Source: Branchiostoma lanceolatum (lineage: Eukaryota > Chordata > Leptocardii > Amphioxiformes > Branchiostomatidae). Taken from it: 64,000 nucleotides of DNA. Shown piece after piece: positions 37,041 through 53,199 of this stretch (the first letter of the stretch is position 1; the number at the start of each line of letters is the position of its first letter). The DNA lies in NCBI RefSeq assembly GCF_035083965.1, contig NC_089723.1, forward strand, positions 32,925,193 to 32,989,192, given 5' to 3'. The notes below the pieces were generated by a model. The model ran no database searches, was not told the DNA's origin, and saw only the letters and a list, made by a program, of their open reading frames with translations. Both the position numbers and the translations under genes were made by a program.

Positions 37041-37739
37041 AGTAAAGGTTTCAAAAATTGTCTTTCTAGTGAAATAATGGGATACATTTGTGACAGACGT
37101 TATCACGTGTAAAAGTAGTTATCACGGTTTTCGATTGAAAGAATTTTTTGGGATAAAAAAATGGGATAAATAGCTTGAGCTGTTAAAATGTGCAATACAA
37201 AAAACGAACAACAAGACGTAAAACGCCCCGAGAATGAGCCAGATCTTTACACCTGTTTGTAGTTTAGATCACAGCTTCGGTCGCCTGTGCTTCAGTCCCA
37301 AGTCACGTCCGGCCCAGTACAATTAAGGTATGACTATTAAACTCTGTTTATGGCACGTACTGAAGGAGTGCACGGGGGCAGGCTCCCCTCACGAGGGACT
37401 TGATAAAAGGGAGCGATGAAAGTGATGTCAAAGGTTATGGCAGTGAAATAACATCGGTAAGACTTAAAGGGCAAAGTTAGATAAATGAGTGCATGGGACA
37501 TACCTCCCATGCCGGGAGGAGATGGGAGGGGGTTATCAGCTGGCAGGTTCAATGGAATATCTAGACAAAATTCTTCCACTCTCTGTGCTATTATCATAAT
37601 GATTTCTTATATTGATCTAAATAGTACTTCACATGAAGATGTCTTTCATTTGATCAATTGATCATGATTTTCACAATTGATGGTACTCTCCTTAACATAA
37701 CATGGTTCGTTCATGTTACGGGTCTGTAATATCAAATTA

Positions 37740-37920
37740 GAGTGCACAATATAAACGTTATGGAATATAAACTTAAAAATAGAATTTTTGTCAAACTGCA
37801 TCTCAGTCGTGCATGTGTAATTAAACTCTTTGTTACCATTGTTAGTAATTTGTTACCCTTTATACTGTTTGTGCCCTTGCAACAGCCTAGGGCCCACGGG
37901 CATGAATCTGCAAATAAAAG
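37740..37920 (+). mobile_element. LINE 3' tail fragment
   Basis: GCCCACGGGCATGAATCTGC followed by AAATAAAAG resembles the tail of the LINE ending at 39900. No coding part is recognisable. Confidence 0.4.
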
Positions 37921-37984
37921 TTAGCATATCTAACGCTACATTAACAGATGTACAAACAATTCCATTGTCGTGTTGTCTTCTTTA

Positions 37985-38320
37985 TTAGATTTAATGCAAA
38001 TGCACATGATTCAGCCAGATTACCAATAAAGGATTCCCAAAAAGAATGTCGTCTTTTAATTGGATTTCAGAATGAGAATGGGTGATAAAGAGAGTTTATT
38101 GTGCGACAATTGGCACTGGTACAATGTATGGCAACTTGTACATACATAGAAGTTGAACTATTGCCAATATCTAAAAATTTTAAAGAACTAATCTACTTCA
38201 TGAATAACAGTACTGATGTAGTCTAACTATGTTTTGCATACTAATACTCAATAGCATTGTGTTGCTAACAGTATGGTGCGTCAGGAATGTATAGCATTGT
38301 CTCGGTTATTTATGGTTATA
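37985..38320. repeat. ~330-bp dispersed repeat, copy 1
   Basis: The segment from GCAAATGCACATGATTCA to GCGTCAGGAATGTATA is repeated at about 51535-51830 and 51965-52255. Non-coding, class unknown. Confidence 0.8.
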
Positions 38321-38472
38321 ATGTACGGGAAGAAGGTGTTGGGGATTTAACCCTCAAGCTATCCATAAACCAGATAGTGTCATGAAGATGTATTCAAAGT
38401 TCTTGAATCTGTCCTGTTTCCAAACCAATCGCTAGTATAAACAAACCAAACAAACAACTATAAAGACGCTGA

Positions 38473-39905
38473 TTGACATTCATTTTTTATGAAGAATCAT
38501 CATTTGCAAACAAAGTTGAAAATAGACATGTTCCTGTTTCTCAGCCGACCTCTGAATCACACGCTCTATTATTTTCAGAATCAGACAAAGGTCTGCAATC
38601 TGCAATTAACAGACTAAGTGACTTTTGTAGCAAATGGAAGCTCCAAGTAAATATGAAGAAAACAAAAGTAATCATATTTAACAAGGCAGGACGTTCTTTT
38701 CCAAAGCAAAAGTTCTACTTTGAAAATAACACAATAGACAATGTCCCCTCCTATTGCTATTTAGGCCTAACCCTCACATCATCAGGTAGCTTCACTCTAG
38801 CCAAAAAGCAGCTGTCACTTAAGGCACGTAAAACCATTTATAGCTTCAAATCTATCATTCGTTCATCAGTCTTACCACGCGGCCTTCTAAAGATATTTGA
38901 TACCTGCATAAAACCGATCCTTCTGTACGGATGCCAAATCTGGGGGACAGAACAACTACATGATGCGTCGCCTATTGAAAACGTACACAACCAATTCTGC
39001 AAAAATGTTCTTGGTGTTTTTAGAAATAGTAGCAATGTAGCATGTAGAGCAGATTTAGGTAGATTCCCATTAGATATAGATATATGTATATATATAGTTA
39101 AAATCTGGTTACGTCTGGTTCAAATCGATAGATCTACACACCCCCTCCAAGCGGACGCACTCCATCTACAGCAAAGTCTTCCGACGAATACCCGTAGACG
39201 AACATTGTTACAACGTGTTAAAGACATATTAGATTACAATGGATATTCCTATTTGTGGCACTCCGGTAATACACATTGTAAACCTGAACATGTCGGAAAA
39301 GCGCTGAGAAGGAGATTAACAGATATATATATACAATCATTTTTTCATACCTTGGTAAACGACAGCGGTAAGTTAAGATTCTATGCAAAATGTAAAACCA
39401 TGTACAATTTAGAGAGTTATCTTGATCTTGCAGATTTTGATCTACGCTCAGCCATTAGCAAAATTAGAGTTAGTGCTCATCCTCTTGAAATAGAGAGAGG
39501 CCGATATAGAAAATTACCTATATACGAAAGACTTTGTAAGTATTGCAATACAAATGCCGTGGAAGACGAAATACACTTTATTTCAAACTGTTCATTTCAT
39601 GATAATGCACGAAATGAGTTGTCTATTCAGACCACTAAAATCTATCCGAATTTCCCTAAGCTTACAGACAAAGAAAAGACTATTCTTCTTTTAACTACCA
39701 AAAACCCACAAATTATAGAAAAGGTGGGACATTACGTCTTCCATTGCTTACAAAAGAGAAGTCAAACCCTTCCCTAGTTATAGACAATTACATTTGTATA
39801 ATTTAGGTAAGCAGCTTTTATACCTATTTTGTACACTGTTCTTTTATGTATGTTATTTGCATTTAGCCCTCGGGCATGAATTTGCAATAAACTTATTATT
39901 ATCAG
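38473..39905 (+). pseudogene. 5'-truncated LINE (reverse transcriptase C-terminal part)
   Basis: One 434-codon frame encodes the end of a non-LTR reverse transcriptase: LLFSESDKGLQ, where the upstream YADD catalytic box is missing at the truncation, then the thumb (KPILLYGCQIWG) and a C-terminal CKYCNTNAVEDEIHF...C motif common in CR1/L2/Jockey-like elements. The first ~30 codons are unrelated flank. The 3' end is CCCTCGGGCATGAATTTGCA with an (ATT)n tail. The remaining frame is intact, which suggests fairly recent 5'-truncated insertion. Family not assigned. Confidence 0.8.
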
Positions 39906-40189
39906 GCATGTCATACTCGTCTTCTCGAAAGCCCTGCGTATACAATTATTTCACTCCATCCAAAGACGTGTGTTGTTGGTTGTTTTTTTTACCTTAGTCA
40001 CAAATTTCTTTTCATCGAGGTGATGGGTCGAAAGGAAAAAAGAAAAACAACCAGGTATCTGCGGAAATAAAGATGACCCGGTCAGACAAGGCCACGGCGT
40101 TGCCTGAGGACAAAAGTGACACCCAGGTCAGACAACTCAGCTCACCAGCCTTGTCTGTGACAATTGTAATTACTACTTGTTAGACAATC

Positions 40190-40284
40190 CAACCCATAAT
40201 TCGTCACTTCCCACGCGGTATAAAAGACAGACAAACAGACTGCTGTCATTTTCGCTTGTCCAGCCGTTTCACAGAACAGATCAG
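40190..40284 (+). promoter_or_regulatory. TATA promoter and non-coding first exon of the PRMT gene
   Basis: TATAAAAG at 40219-40226 lies about 28 bp before an initiator-like TCATTTTC near 40246. A short leader follows and ends CAGATCAG|GTGAGA at 40284, a good donor. The first matching acceptor before a plausible start codon outside the transposon is CTCACAG at 45117, 24 bp upstream of the PRMT ATG. I infer that this is the PRMT first exon. Confidence 0.55.
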
Positions 40285-40424
40285 GTGAGAAACTTGTGTT
40301 TCTATATACTCAGCATCTTCAGCTAATTTGACTCGTATGTTTAGAATTGTTGGATATTCAGTCTTATTTGAACTAATTAAGTCTCCCATCGTGGTCTCTT
40401 ATTCACCCCCATGAAACTCCTTAT

Positions 40425-40565
40425 GGGCCGTACCCGGTCTTATGGGCCGTACCCGGTAAAATTATGGGCCGTACCCGGTCTTATGGGCCGTACCCGGTAA
40501 AATTATGGGCCGTACCCGGACTTATGGGCCGTACCCTGTACCTATGGGCCGTACCCAATGGCCGA
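40425..40565. repeat. Subterminal direct repeats in left TIR
   Basis: About seven copies of TATGGGCCGTACCC, spaced 18-25 bp, lie just inside the left end. The right TIR carries the mirror set at about 44640-44775. Confidence 0.9.
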
Positions 40566-41214
40566 CATCGCCCGGCCACAGGGCGTAGTCGCGTGAAAGT
40601 CGCGTCTAGATACCCTGTACCGCAACGATACACAATCACACATAGCCTATGCTCTGGCAAACATTCCTGGCCACCTCTCTGCCGAGTGGCGTTGTACAAA
40701 TCGCCCCCAATTTCGAGAACACTCACGCAAGCTGTGGCGAGATGCCGGCTGCAGTGCTCGCGTGGGGTCGAGAAACCCGGAAGTGAGCTTCGCATCGATC
40801 ATCATCATCAGCTGGGTTGTGTGGGAGGCGTCGCGAACAAATGTGGATCCGGACAAAACTCTCGAGCTCCTTGCTATCGGTACGCATTTCACAATTTCAT
40901 CCATGGTATATAACTTTTATTACCGCCCTATTAGGTCACTCCTCCAACAGAGAGTCACTGTAACGTAAGATAATGTTCTTGTTATTATGATTACAGGGGA
41001 TTTGATTTGTTTGTAAAGCGTGGAAGGGGGAGGGCGGTGTAGCATGACAGGGAGCCCGAGCATGCTGCACTGCACAAGTGACCATATACCGACGAGACAG
41101 TGGTGTAATAGAGACAACAACAACAGCATATTGCTAAAACTCTAGGTGAAGATGAACTGTTTCTAGTTTAATACTCTCTAACATCTTTGACTGTCTTATT
41201 CAATCTTCATTCCA

Positions 41215-41380
41215 GAGTATTGCACAATGACAAGAAAAAAGCCTATCAAGCTCCATCTTGGAAAGAAGGACAAAAGGACATATGCTGCCATCCCCTTTCC
41301 CAAAAGGAAAGTGGTACATTGTCTGACTCCCTTATCATCCCCGGCCAAGTTGGGCACTCAGACGACCAGCCCCCGTTGAA
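41215..41380 (+). CDS. Exon-like sequence inside the transposon (50-aa frame)
   Basis: A good acceptor (TTCAATCTTCATTCCAG at 41214) precedes an ATG at 41226, which opens a basic 50-residue frame (MTRKKPIKLHLGKKDKRTYA...) ending at 41378. No partner exon or domain is clear. It may be a real small exon or chance. Confidence 0.25.
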
Positions 41381-42024
41381 CATTAGGAACTCTTAGTTGG
41401 CAAAAGAAGATTTCAGTACTTATGGGTACAGGTGACTCACAAACAAACCTGGGTAAACCTATTTGGAGTAAGACATTAAAATCCTTCTCACATAACCAAT
41501 GCAATATTCATACAGAAATTTGAAAGTATAGTGTTCAGCTGGCAGAATTTGATAGCAGCATTATTGTATCACTACAATCACAGATCTTATAAGGTCTTGG
41601 GGTCTTCATGTGTGCTCATGTGGTAGTTTTTGTCCATTTTTGTTCTTGTAGATTGTGATAATTTCTAATCTACAAAAGAGTCATTCATTCAGTAGGAAAG
41701 CAGAAATCAATAACAACTTGAATTTCAAAGGGACATTGATCCATGACACACTATTTGCCAATAAAGTCACAGTTTATTACTCTATATCTGTAAACCTTAT
41801 GCTTAAAAGTTATAACACATTAAGTACCGTAGTAACAGTAATTTAATTGTTTTTTTATTTCAGGGCCCGTGGATTCCCCAACGACAAGTAGCAAGCCTGT
41901 CTACCCCTGTCAAAGTACAGATGTCATCTTTACAGAAACAGACCACCCTGAACAGTGGGAACCACCCACTAGGCTGACTCTTGTGAAGGCAAAAAACCAT
42001 CCCTTTGATCTGACATCAAGGGCA

Positions 42025-42540
42025 CGCCGCAAGAAACCAACGAAGACTGGCAGAGCGAAGACGGCAGGCTAGACTCCACATGTTTTACAAGATTCAGAGA
42101 AATATTGTAGCATCAGAGATGCCCCTCACCACCAAAGGACACAAAGTACCAACCCGCACCGAGAACAGTCTGACATACCACATACCAACTTCAAAATCAG
42201 ACTACCACTTGAACTCATTCTATCCAAGGACAGCACGTGAATGGAACACTCTACCTGAGTATGCTGTCAAGGCCCAGACCCTAGAAGCCTTCAAGACTAC
42301 CCTACATTAACTCTTTACTCACATTGACGGGTACTCGCCGTCCCCCAGCACCGGGTGACGGTCAGGGAGTGGCGCCCCTGCCCTCTGAGGAGCCAGGGGA
42401 CAGAGAACATCGGACACAAAACACAAATACTAGTAGACTGCGAGCAACCAGTGCCCTAATTGACCTTGACCAAAATACTGTGCCGTAGCCCTCAGCATGA
42501 TGAGGTTGTGCACATAATCAGAAGAAGAAGAAGAAGACTT
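42025..42540 (+). pseudogene. LINE 3' fragment inside the transposon
   Basis: The frame leading into MFYKIQRNIV and ending NSFYPRTAREWNTLP and LEAFKTTLH is the typical C-terminus of CR1-like non-LTR reverse transcriptases. A 3' UTR follows and ends in (GAA)n at 42520-42538. It is heavily 5'-truncated. Confidence 0.7.
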
Positions 42541-42879
42541 TTTCTACTAAAATTGGTGCTCCTTTAAAGGGGCAGACTGATGTAAGGCAGTACCATAGAA
42601 CAGATCTTTCAAAGATCCTGCCTCATGAGCGAATTGGTCTTCTATAAGTAAACTTCACTGCTGTATTCAAAATTTCAATGTAATTATTTTCTCCATTTTG
42701 CCAAACATTATCTTATTTCAAAGTGGAATGATTGTCGCATTGTCAAAATCATTCATTGATTTGAGTACTAGTTTGAAAAAGTAATTGCATATTGTTCAGA
42801 TCTTACAGGACTTACATGGTTAATGATTAAAGATATGGAACATAATTAGGGGCTGCATGTAACGTATGACTTTGTATGA

Positions 42880-43995
42880 TCAATCAGTAGAATTTTTGTG
42901 CACTGTTGCCATGTGGCGCATGAGCTGCCTCGCTCCCTGGTAGCTTTTACTGCACATGTTACAGGTCTTGGGGTCTTCATGTGTGCTCAAGTGTCTTTTC
43001 AAACTTTGTTTCTGTTTGAAAGAAGCAGTGCACACCGTGCACTTGTGATCCTTGGCCTGCTGATGGATCTTCAGGTGGTCACATGTCTTCTGTGGGGCGT
43101 GGGCCTTCCGGCGATGGTGGTACAACTTTACTTTGTTTGCAAATGTCAGTTTGCAGGTTGTGCAGGTGTGCTCTTTGGACTCATGTATGAAACAGCGTTG
43201 CCTGAATCCAGAGTATGACTTAAAACTCTTGCCACACTCCTTGCAGACTAGTACTTTATTATTGTGCTGAATGTCTACATGTTTTTTTAGTGCAAACTTG
43301 TCATGAAAGGATGTAGAGCATTTCTCACAAGTAAACGTTGCTCTGTGTCTGAGGTTGTGTCTTCTGTAGTGGGAAGCAGGTATATTTTCCCCACAGATGT
43401 CACACAAGACGATGTTTGATTCTAAAAGGGGAGAAGTGAGATATCTGTTATTTTAGTATGCACACATAGTTTGTTTATGTATACAAAATATGTGACAGTG
43501 TGAAGGGCTCAAAAGAAAAAAAGTACCAACAAACAACTTAAAAATCTGAATAAAACACATTGACATGTAACTATGTACTTTTACTGTCAACTTTTTATTA
43601 TTAGTAACTGTAAATTTGGAAGAAAATTTCACTCAGTCTGACACCTGTTATTCACTCATATTGCAAATCCTCCCAGAGTTATCTATGACGCTGGTACCCA
43701 AGCTATCAATCACTGGTTTTAAGAGAAATAGAGTCATACAATTGTGGTACACAGGGATGTAACAATGCGCATGCAATGCACTTTTTCAATATTGAATGAT
43801 ACAATGAAACAAGTATATGAAAGTAGATATTCTCCAATGCTCTATACATACATGTTATACTGTATATTCACAGAAATAATTGAATAAAGAAAGGTCACCT
43901 GCAGTTGTGGCACCTGTTTCCTGTCCTTCTACAATTTGTGGTGGCTCGGCATCATCTGTGACAACTGCGTCTGGGGGTTCTTCACCTGAATTCAT
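42880..43995 (-). CDS. C2H2 zinc-finger protein inside the transposon (2 exons, 212 aa)
   Basis: Minus-strand exon 1 is 43899-43995 (MNSGEEPPDAVVTDD..., acidic, 32 codons plus one base), with donor CTGCAG|GTGACC. Exon 2 is 42880-43421, with acceptor CCCCTTTTAG. The phase-1 junction restores G|AA (Glu) and reads on into CDICGENIPASH. About five to six C2H2 fingers follow (CEKC, CKEC, CTTC, CTVC, CNMC), some degenerate (one CDHLKIH lacks its first cysteines). C2H2 arrays bind DNA, so a nuclear role is likely. It lies between the TIRs and is transcribed away from the right TIR, which may serve as its promoter. Whether it is a transposon gene or a captured host gene is open. A 27-bp piece of its last linker recurs at 41590-41620. 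Confidence 0.75.
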
Positions 43996-45117
43996 CTTTG
44001 GCAGTGGTAGCAGTGGGATGGTCAAATTATTTGTATACAAAATGCCATGTTTATTGTTGCAATCAAATTTAATGACAAATTCTAGTACCTATAATTCCAG
44101 TATACAACACCAAAAAAGGTTGCTTCTGAGGTTCGGTCCACTACACTCAGATCTAGTGTGCTCTCCCACCCTATATGATAGTATATTCAGAGAACCCTGT
44201 GGACAGAGATTATATCTCTATTGTAATCCATCTGATTCCTGTTGTTTCGACATTGGCTAGAATTCTAGAAACAGGTGATTCCATTGTGCGTTACCAAATC
44301 GTATATTTCACGGAATGATAGTCTAAATTCACTAGACATTTCACCAACCTTCCGTTGCACCTGCCGGCTGGACTGAACTTGGGTAAAAATGAAATTTCCC
44401 GCCATAGAACAGCATCACTTCCGGGTTTCTCGACCCCACGCGAGCACTGCAGCCGGCATCTCGCCACAGCTTGCGTGAGTGTTCTCGAAATTGGGGGCGA
44501 TTTGTACAACGCCACTCGGCAGAGAGGTGGCCAGGAATGTTTGCCAGAGCATAGGCTATGTGTGATTGTGTATCGTTGCGGTACAGGGTATCTAGACGCG
44601 ACTTTCACGCGACTACGCCCTGTGGCCGGGCGATGTCGGCCATTGGGTACGGCCCATAGGTACAGGGTACGGCCCATAAGTCCGGGTACGGCCCATAATT
44701 TTACCGGGTACGGCCCATAAGACCGGGTACGGCCCATAATTTTACCGGGTACGGCCCATAAGACCGGGTACGGCCCATAAGGAGTTTCATGGGGGTGTTA
44801 TTGGACTAGATTTGGTCGACCTGTTTAATGTATGGCGCCGGCGTCCCCATGTCGCGTTACATCGACGTCATTGTTAGTGTTTTTCTGCCAGGATGAGCTT
44901 TTAATTCAAAGTTCATTACAGTTTTATTGTGGGCGTTCAGAGTAAGGGAGAAAAGCCCCACATGTGCAAGGCAAATAATGATCGCTCGAGCATTCTATTT
45001 TCCATATCCTGGTTGCTTTACACCGATCAACGTGACGCTTCCTTCCTTCCCATAGCCTCAGTTAGTCTCTAAAATGTTTTACTTGCAATTGTAACATATG
45101 ACTTCGCAATCTCACAG

Positions 45118-49988
<4,871 letters not shown>

Positions 49989-50005
49989 CAGCTGTATGCA
50001 GTTAT

Positions 50006-50152
50006 TTTGTCACGCAACCGCATAATTTATCAGAAACTTGTATTAACTTGCGGCAAATGCTACGGATGTTATTTTTGAGGTATAGGTACCGGAAAGGTGA
50101 ATACACTTGGACATAAGTTATGCTAATGACCTCATTTGCATATTTTATGCAG
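50006..50152. repeat. Single inverted unit of the 600-1760 satellite
   Basis: Read on the minus strand, this segment has GCATAAAATATGCAAATGAG, TTAGCATAACTTATG, GTGTATTCACCTTTCC and CAAAAATAACATCCGTAGC in the same order as the satellite unit. It lies directly after the PRMT stop codon, within the probable 3' UTR. Confidence 0.75.
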
Positions 50153-50478
50153 AAAATTTAATTTGATTTCTTCCAAATACACCCCAGCTAGCTTCTTTAA
50201 AAAGGTTTCTTTTGATTTTTACTTCGACTGATAAAATACACAGGACAATAGTGTGGCCATTAGTTATAATGCAGCAAAGGATAGGGCAGTGACAGTTTTC
50301 ATGCAAGATATACAAATGTGACGATGGGTATGGTAGGGAGTAAGGAAGTCTATACAAGTGATTACACGTGCAACCATCATTTCATCCTCACCTTTATCAA
50401 ATGGTTGCGCGGCCAGCTTTTTATAAAAGCATTTCTTGTTTTAAATCTTGGCAGAAAATGTTACTGTAGCATTTGTTG

Positions 50479-50484
50479 AATAAA
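50479..50484 (+). terminator. Poly(A) signal of the PRMT gene
   Basis: AATAAA at 50479-50484 is the first clear signal, about 490 bp past the stop codon at 49988. Confidence 0.5.
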
Positions 50485-50678
50485 ATGTACATTGGTCTAC
50501 ATAGTATGTATGATGTACTCACTAATGAAGATCCTTCAAATAAACAAACAAATAGACCTGTTTTGTCACTGTTTAATCTGACATAACGTTAGTACAAGCA
50601 TATCTACATCCCTACGTCGTGTTTCTTTCTGCCCATGCACTCCGCTTTCTCTAGGTTCAGTTTGCGGTGAAGTTAAAG

Positions 50679-50797
50679 ATATGTAGCAGCCATTGATGAC
50701 CCCCTGGCGTTTCCGATTCCCAGAATTCTGGATCCTATTCTCAGAATTTTGCAGAATGGTGAAAATCCCAAGGGGGTCATCAATGGCTCCTACATAT
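50679..50797. mobile_element. 119-bp foldback element
   Basis: ATATGTAGCAGCCATTGATG at the left pairs with the inverted CATCAATGGCTCCTACATAT at the right. The arms are about 28 bp with one or two mismatches. Confidence 0.75.
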
Positions 50798-51147
50798 TTC
50801 GTTCTTCATTTTCACCAGCCAGATGTTATATTAAGACACTTTTGTTTAAGATAATTGAAATGTGGGAGATAGTCCTAAATTAAACTGGAATTCCAGAATT
50901 AAACTGGGGGCTGTTATAAGTATCGGGTCGTACCTGGTTACCTTCGCTCAAATGTGTTCAGATATCTATTAATTCACAAACATTCCTTGGAAGAAATCTT
51001 GATGTGCAGAAATTTCCTTTTGGCCACTTCTACTACATGTGTGACAATCACCCCTGATCTTCATTCATTTCAGGTACAGATACATATATATATATACAGT
51101 ACAGATACAAATACGGATATATTCGAGTAAGATGACCGTGTCAGTTC

Positions 51148-51387
51148 CTACAGATAAGTGAGGAAGGTTGACACGGTTGCATTCGCGTGGGTTTGCTTAG
51201 GGTGGATGACAGGTTGCGAAACTGAAACCCACACGCTTTGGGCATCCGTCTTCTCCAGCGGCACCATTTCAAGGGAGACGTACTGGTTCTGGTTGGGATG
51301 CTTGCAGCGAGCTGCCGGATGACTCTTACTCTCGAGGTCCGCCTTGATAACGCCAGCCCACCTGGCGCTGCTCTCGTCCGCCAGTTG
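51148..51387 (-). pseudogene. Coding-like fragment, unknown protein
   Basis: On the minus strand one frame reads QLADESSARWAGVIKADLES, continues through KHPNQNQYVSLEMVPLEKTD and VWVSVSQPVIHPK, and stops at 51148. The amino-acid composition looks like a genuine protein end, but I see no clear acceptor at its start, where a stop (TGA) lies just upstream. It is either the last exon of an unseen gene or a pseudogene piece. Family not recognised. Confidence 0.35.
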
Positions 51388-51499
51388 AAGTCAGCTTCTA
51401 CTACAACACCGATTAAAAACAACCACAACCTAAAGTATTACGTCAACTGGTCTTCCTCAGGCACAACAGTCTGTCAGCCCACTACTAGGCAGGAATCAG

Positions 51500-52495
51500 A
51501 CTTCTGTCGCGTTGTCTTCTTTATCGGATTTAAGGCAAATGCACATGATTCATCCAGATTACAGATAAATGATTCCCAGAGAGAATGTCGTCTTTTAATT
51601 GGATTTCAGAATGCAGTATGCAGAGAGATAGTTTCTTGCGCGACAATTGTAACAGGTACAATGTATGGCAATTTGTACATACATAGTTGAACTATTGCCA
51701 ATATCTAACAATTTCAAAGAACTAATCTACTTTATGAATAACAGTAAAGATATAGTCTAACTACGTATTGCATACTAATACTCCAGGGCATTGTGTTGGT
51801 ATAAGTATGCTGCGTCAGGAATGTATAACATTATAACCTTTGAATACTTTGATGATAATTACTGGTTATTCATAGTAAGAGGCACAGATCTATGAGTGCA
51901 TGATAAACTAGTACTACACCAGTTTCTTCGAGGAAAATCCTGTCGTAAAAGTACCCGCTGACAGCCAGATTACAGATAAATGATTCCCAGAAAGAATGCC
52001 GTCTTTTAATTGGATTTCAAAATGCAGTATGAGTGACAGAGATAGTTCATTGCGCGACAATTGTCACAGGTGCAATGTATGGCAACCTGTACATACATAG
52101 AAGTTGAACTATTGCCAACATCTAACAATCTTAAAGAACTAATCTACATACTTCATGAATAACAGTAAATATATAGTCTAACTACATGTATGTAGTGCAT
52201 ACAAATACTCTACCGCATTGTAGTAGTAACAGTGTGCTGCGCCAGGAATGTATAACATTGTCTCGTTTATTTATGGATGTAATGTATTTAAATAGCCCTA
52301 CATAGATAGATACGACATCAATATTGCCTTTTTCTAGCTTTCTCTATAGTCTGCTCTTTCTAAGTTGAAATGATCTACGTATGGTGATAATTACTAGTTG
52401 TTCATAGTAAGAGACACAGATCTATGATGACATGGTAACTAGCACTACACCAGTTCCTTCGAGGAAAATCCTGTCGTAAACGTACCCGCTAACAC
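51500..52495. repeat. Tandem pair of the ~330-bp dispersed repeat plus adjoining segment
   Basis: Two units (about 51500-51963 and 51964-52495) each contain the repeat seen at 37985-38320. They also carry a second segment, CATAGTAAGAGRCACAGATC...CGAGGAAAATCCTGTCGTAAA, at about 51870-51955 and 52402-52490. Confidence 0.8.
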
Positions 52496-52761
52496 TAGGA
52501 ATTACTGTGATCACCAGGAAAATGAAACGTTGACCTGTTCTCCTGCGACTGTGAATCGATCTTGACAAACGTTATTCGTAAGACGGTAGACCCATCCGTC
52601 AATTTGAAGATGAAATGAAGGCTTTGGTTTCTTCATCACAGACCTCCGGGCCACCAAAGAAATTATTCATGGAGACATCACCTAGCATCGAGATTGTCGT
52701 CGTGATCAGAATAGGAAATTAGGATGTTGAAATTTCCTACCATGTCGAGATCTTCTATTGT

Positions 52762-52800
52762 ATAGTTCTTAACAAACAAACAAACAAATAAACAAACAAA
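52762..52800. repeat. (AAAC)n microsatellite
   Basis: Imperfect AAAC/AAAT tetranucleotide run. Confidence 0.85.
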
Positions 52801-53076
52801 CGTCCGTGCTCTCTTGATGATACCACTGTCCATTTTTCAGAAATGCTGCTTCATATGTATCTAGGCCCAATGTAGCGTTCCATTCTTGCTTCATGTACCG
52901 TTGAAGTGTATGGTGGGATGATTGTAGTATAACACGTAGTTATGAAAATGTCCTTTTCTTGGTGATGCGGATCTCGGTTAATTCATTCTAACTTGCTTTG
53001 ACAAAAATATCGATTTATTTGCGTATCTATGTCAACTTTCCTGAAAGGTTCGCAAGGAATCATGTTTTCTTTCCAG

Positions 53077-53180
53077 CTCAACGAGAACGCCGTAACACCC
53101 AGACCCAACAGCAGGTGGCGTCTGCTTACAATCTATTTCCGGCTAGCAAACCGATTGAAATATCCCGTAGGGACAACAGG
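53077..53180 (+). CDS. Isolated exon candidate
   Basis: A 104-bp open stretch lies between TTTTCTTTCCAG and GACAACAG|GTACCT. Two frames are open (QRERRNTQTQQQVASAYNLF and LNENAVTPRPNSRWRLLTIY). No partner exons or domain were found. Confidence 0.2.
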
Positions 53181-53199
53181 TACCTGATGTTGTTGAATT

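Larger units (their letters stand above)
40399..44802. mobile_element. 4394-bp TIR transposon carrying a C2H2 gene (5-bp target duplication)
   Basis: The element spans 40404-44797. Terminal inverted repeats are 382 bp each (40404-40785 and 44416-44797), nearly identical, and start CACCCCCATGAAACTCC. The flanks are TTATT at 40399-40403 and 44798-44802. Subterminal regions hold about seven direct copies of TATGGGCCGTACCC, which may be transposase-binding sites. The interior carries a two-exon C2H2 gene (minus), a LINE fragment and exon-like plus-strand sequence, but no transposase that I recognise. CAC termini with a 5-bp duplication are shared with Transib/RAG-type elements, although the usual CACWRTG heptamer is not present. 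The class is unassigned. Confidence 0.8.

Noticed and set aside
40464-40913. Protein-coding gene in the left TIR and its mirror at 44291-44737
   Set aside because: The frames arise from GC-rich inverted repeats with direct subrepeats. Both strands are open, and there is no domain.
41868-42071. Exon encoding GPVDSPTTSSKPVYPC... after an acceptor at 41864
   Set aside because: It runs straight into the LINE fragment in another frame and has no donor, so I could not support it as an exon.
42898-43218. Plus-strand frame opposite the zinc-finger exon
   Set aside because: It is the shadow of the C2H2 coding strand, which has clear finger motifs and matching splice phase.
40404-44797. Calling the TIR element a ProtoRAG transposon
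   Set aside because: No RAG1- or RAG2-like sequence is visible and the terminal heptamer is CACCCCC. Only the CAC ends and 5-bp duplication agree.
51238-51690. Plus-strand 150-residue frame
   Set aside because: It crosses a non-coding dispersed repeat that also occurs at 37985 and 51965 with frame breaks.
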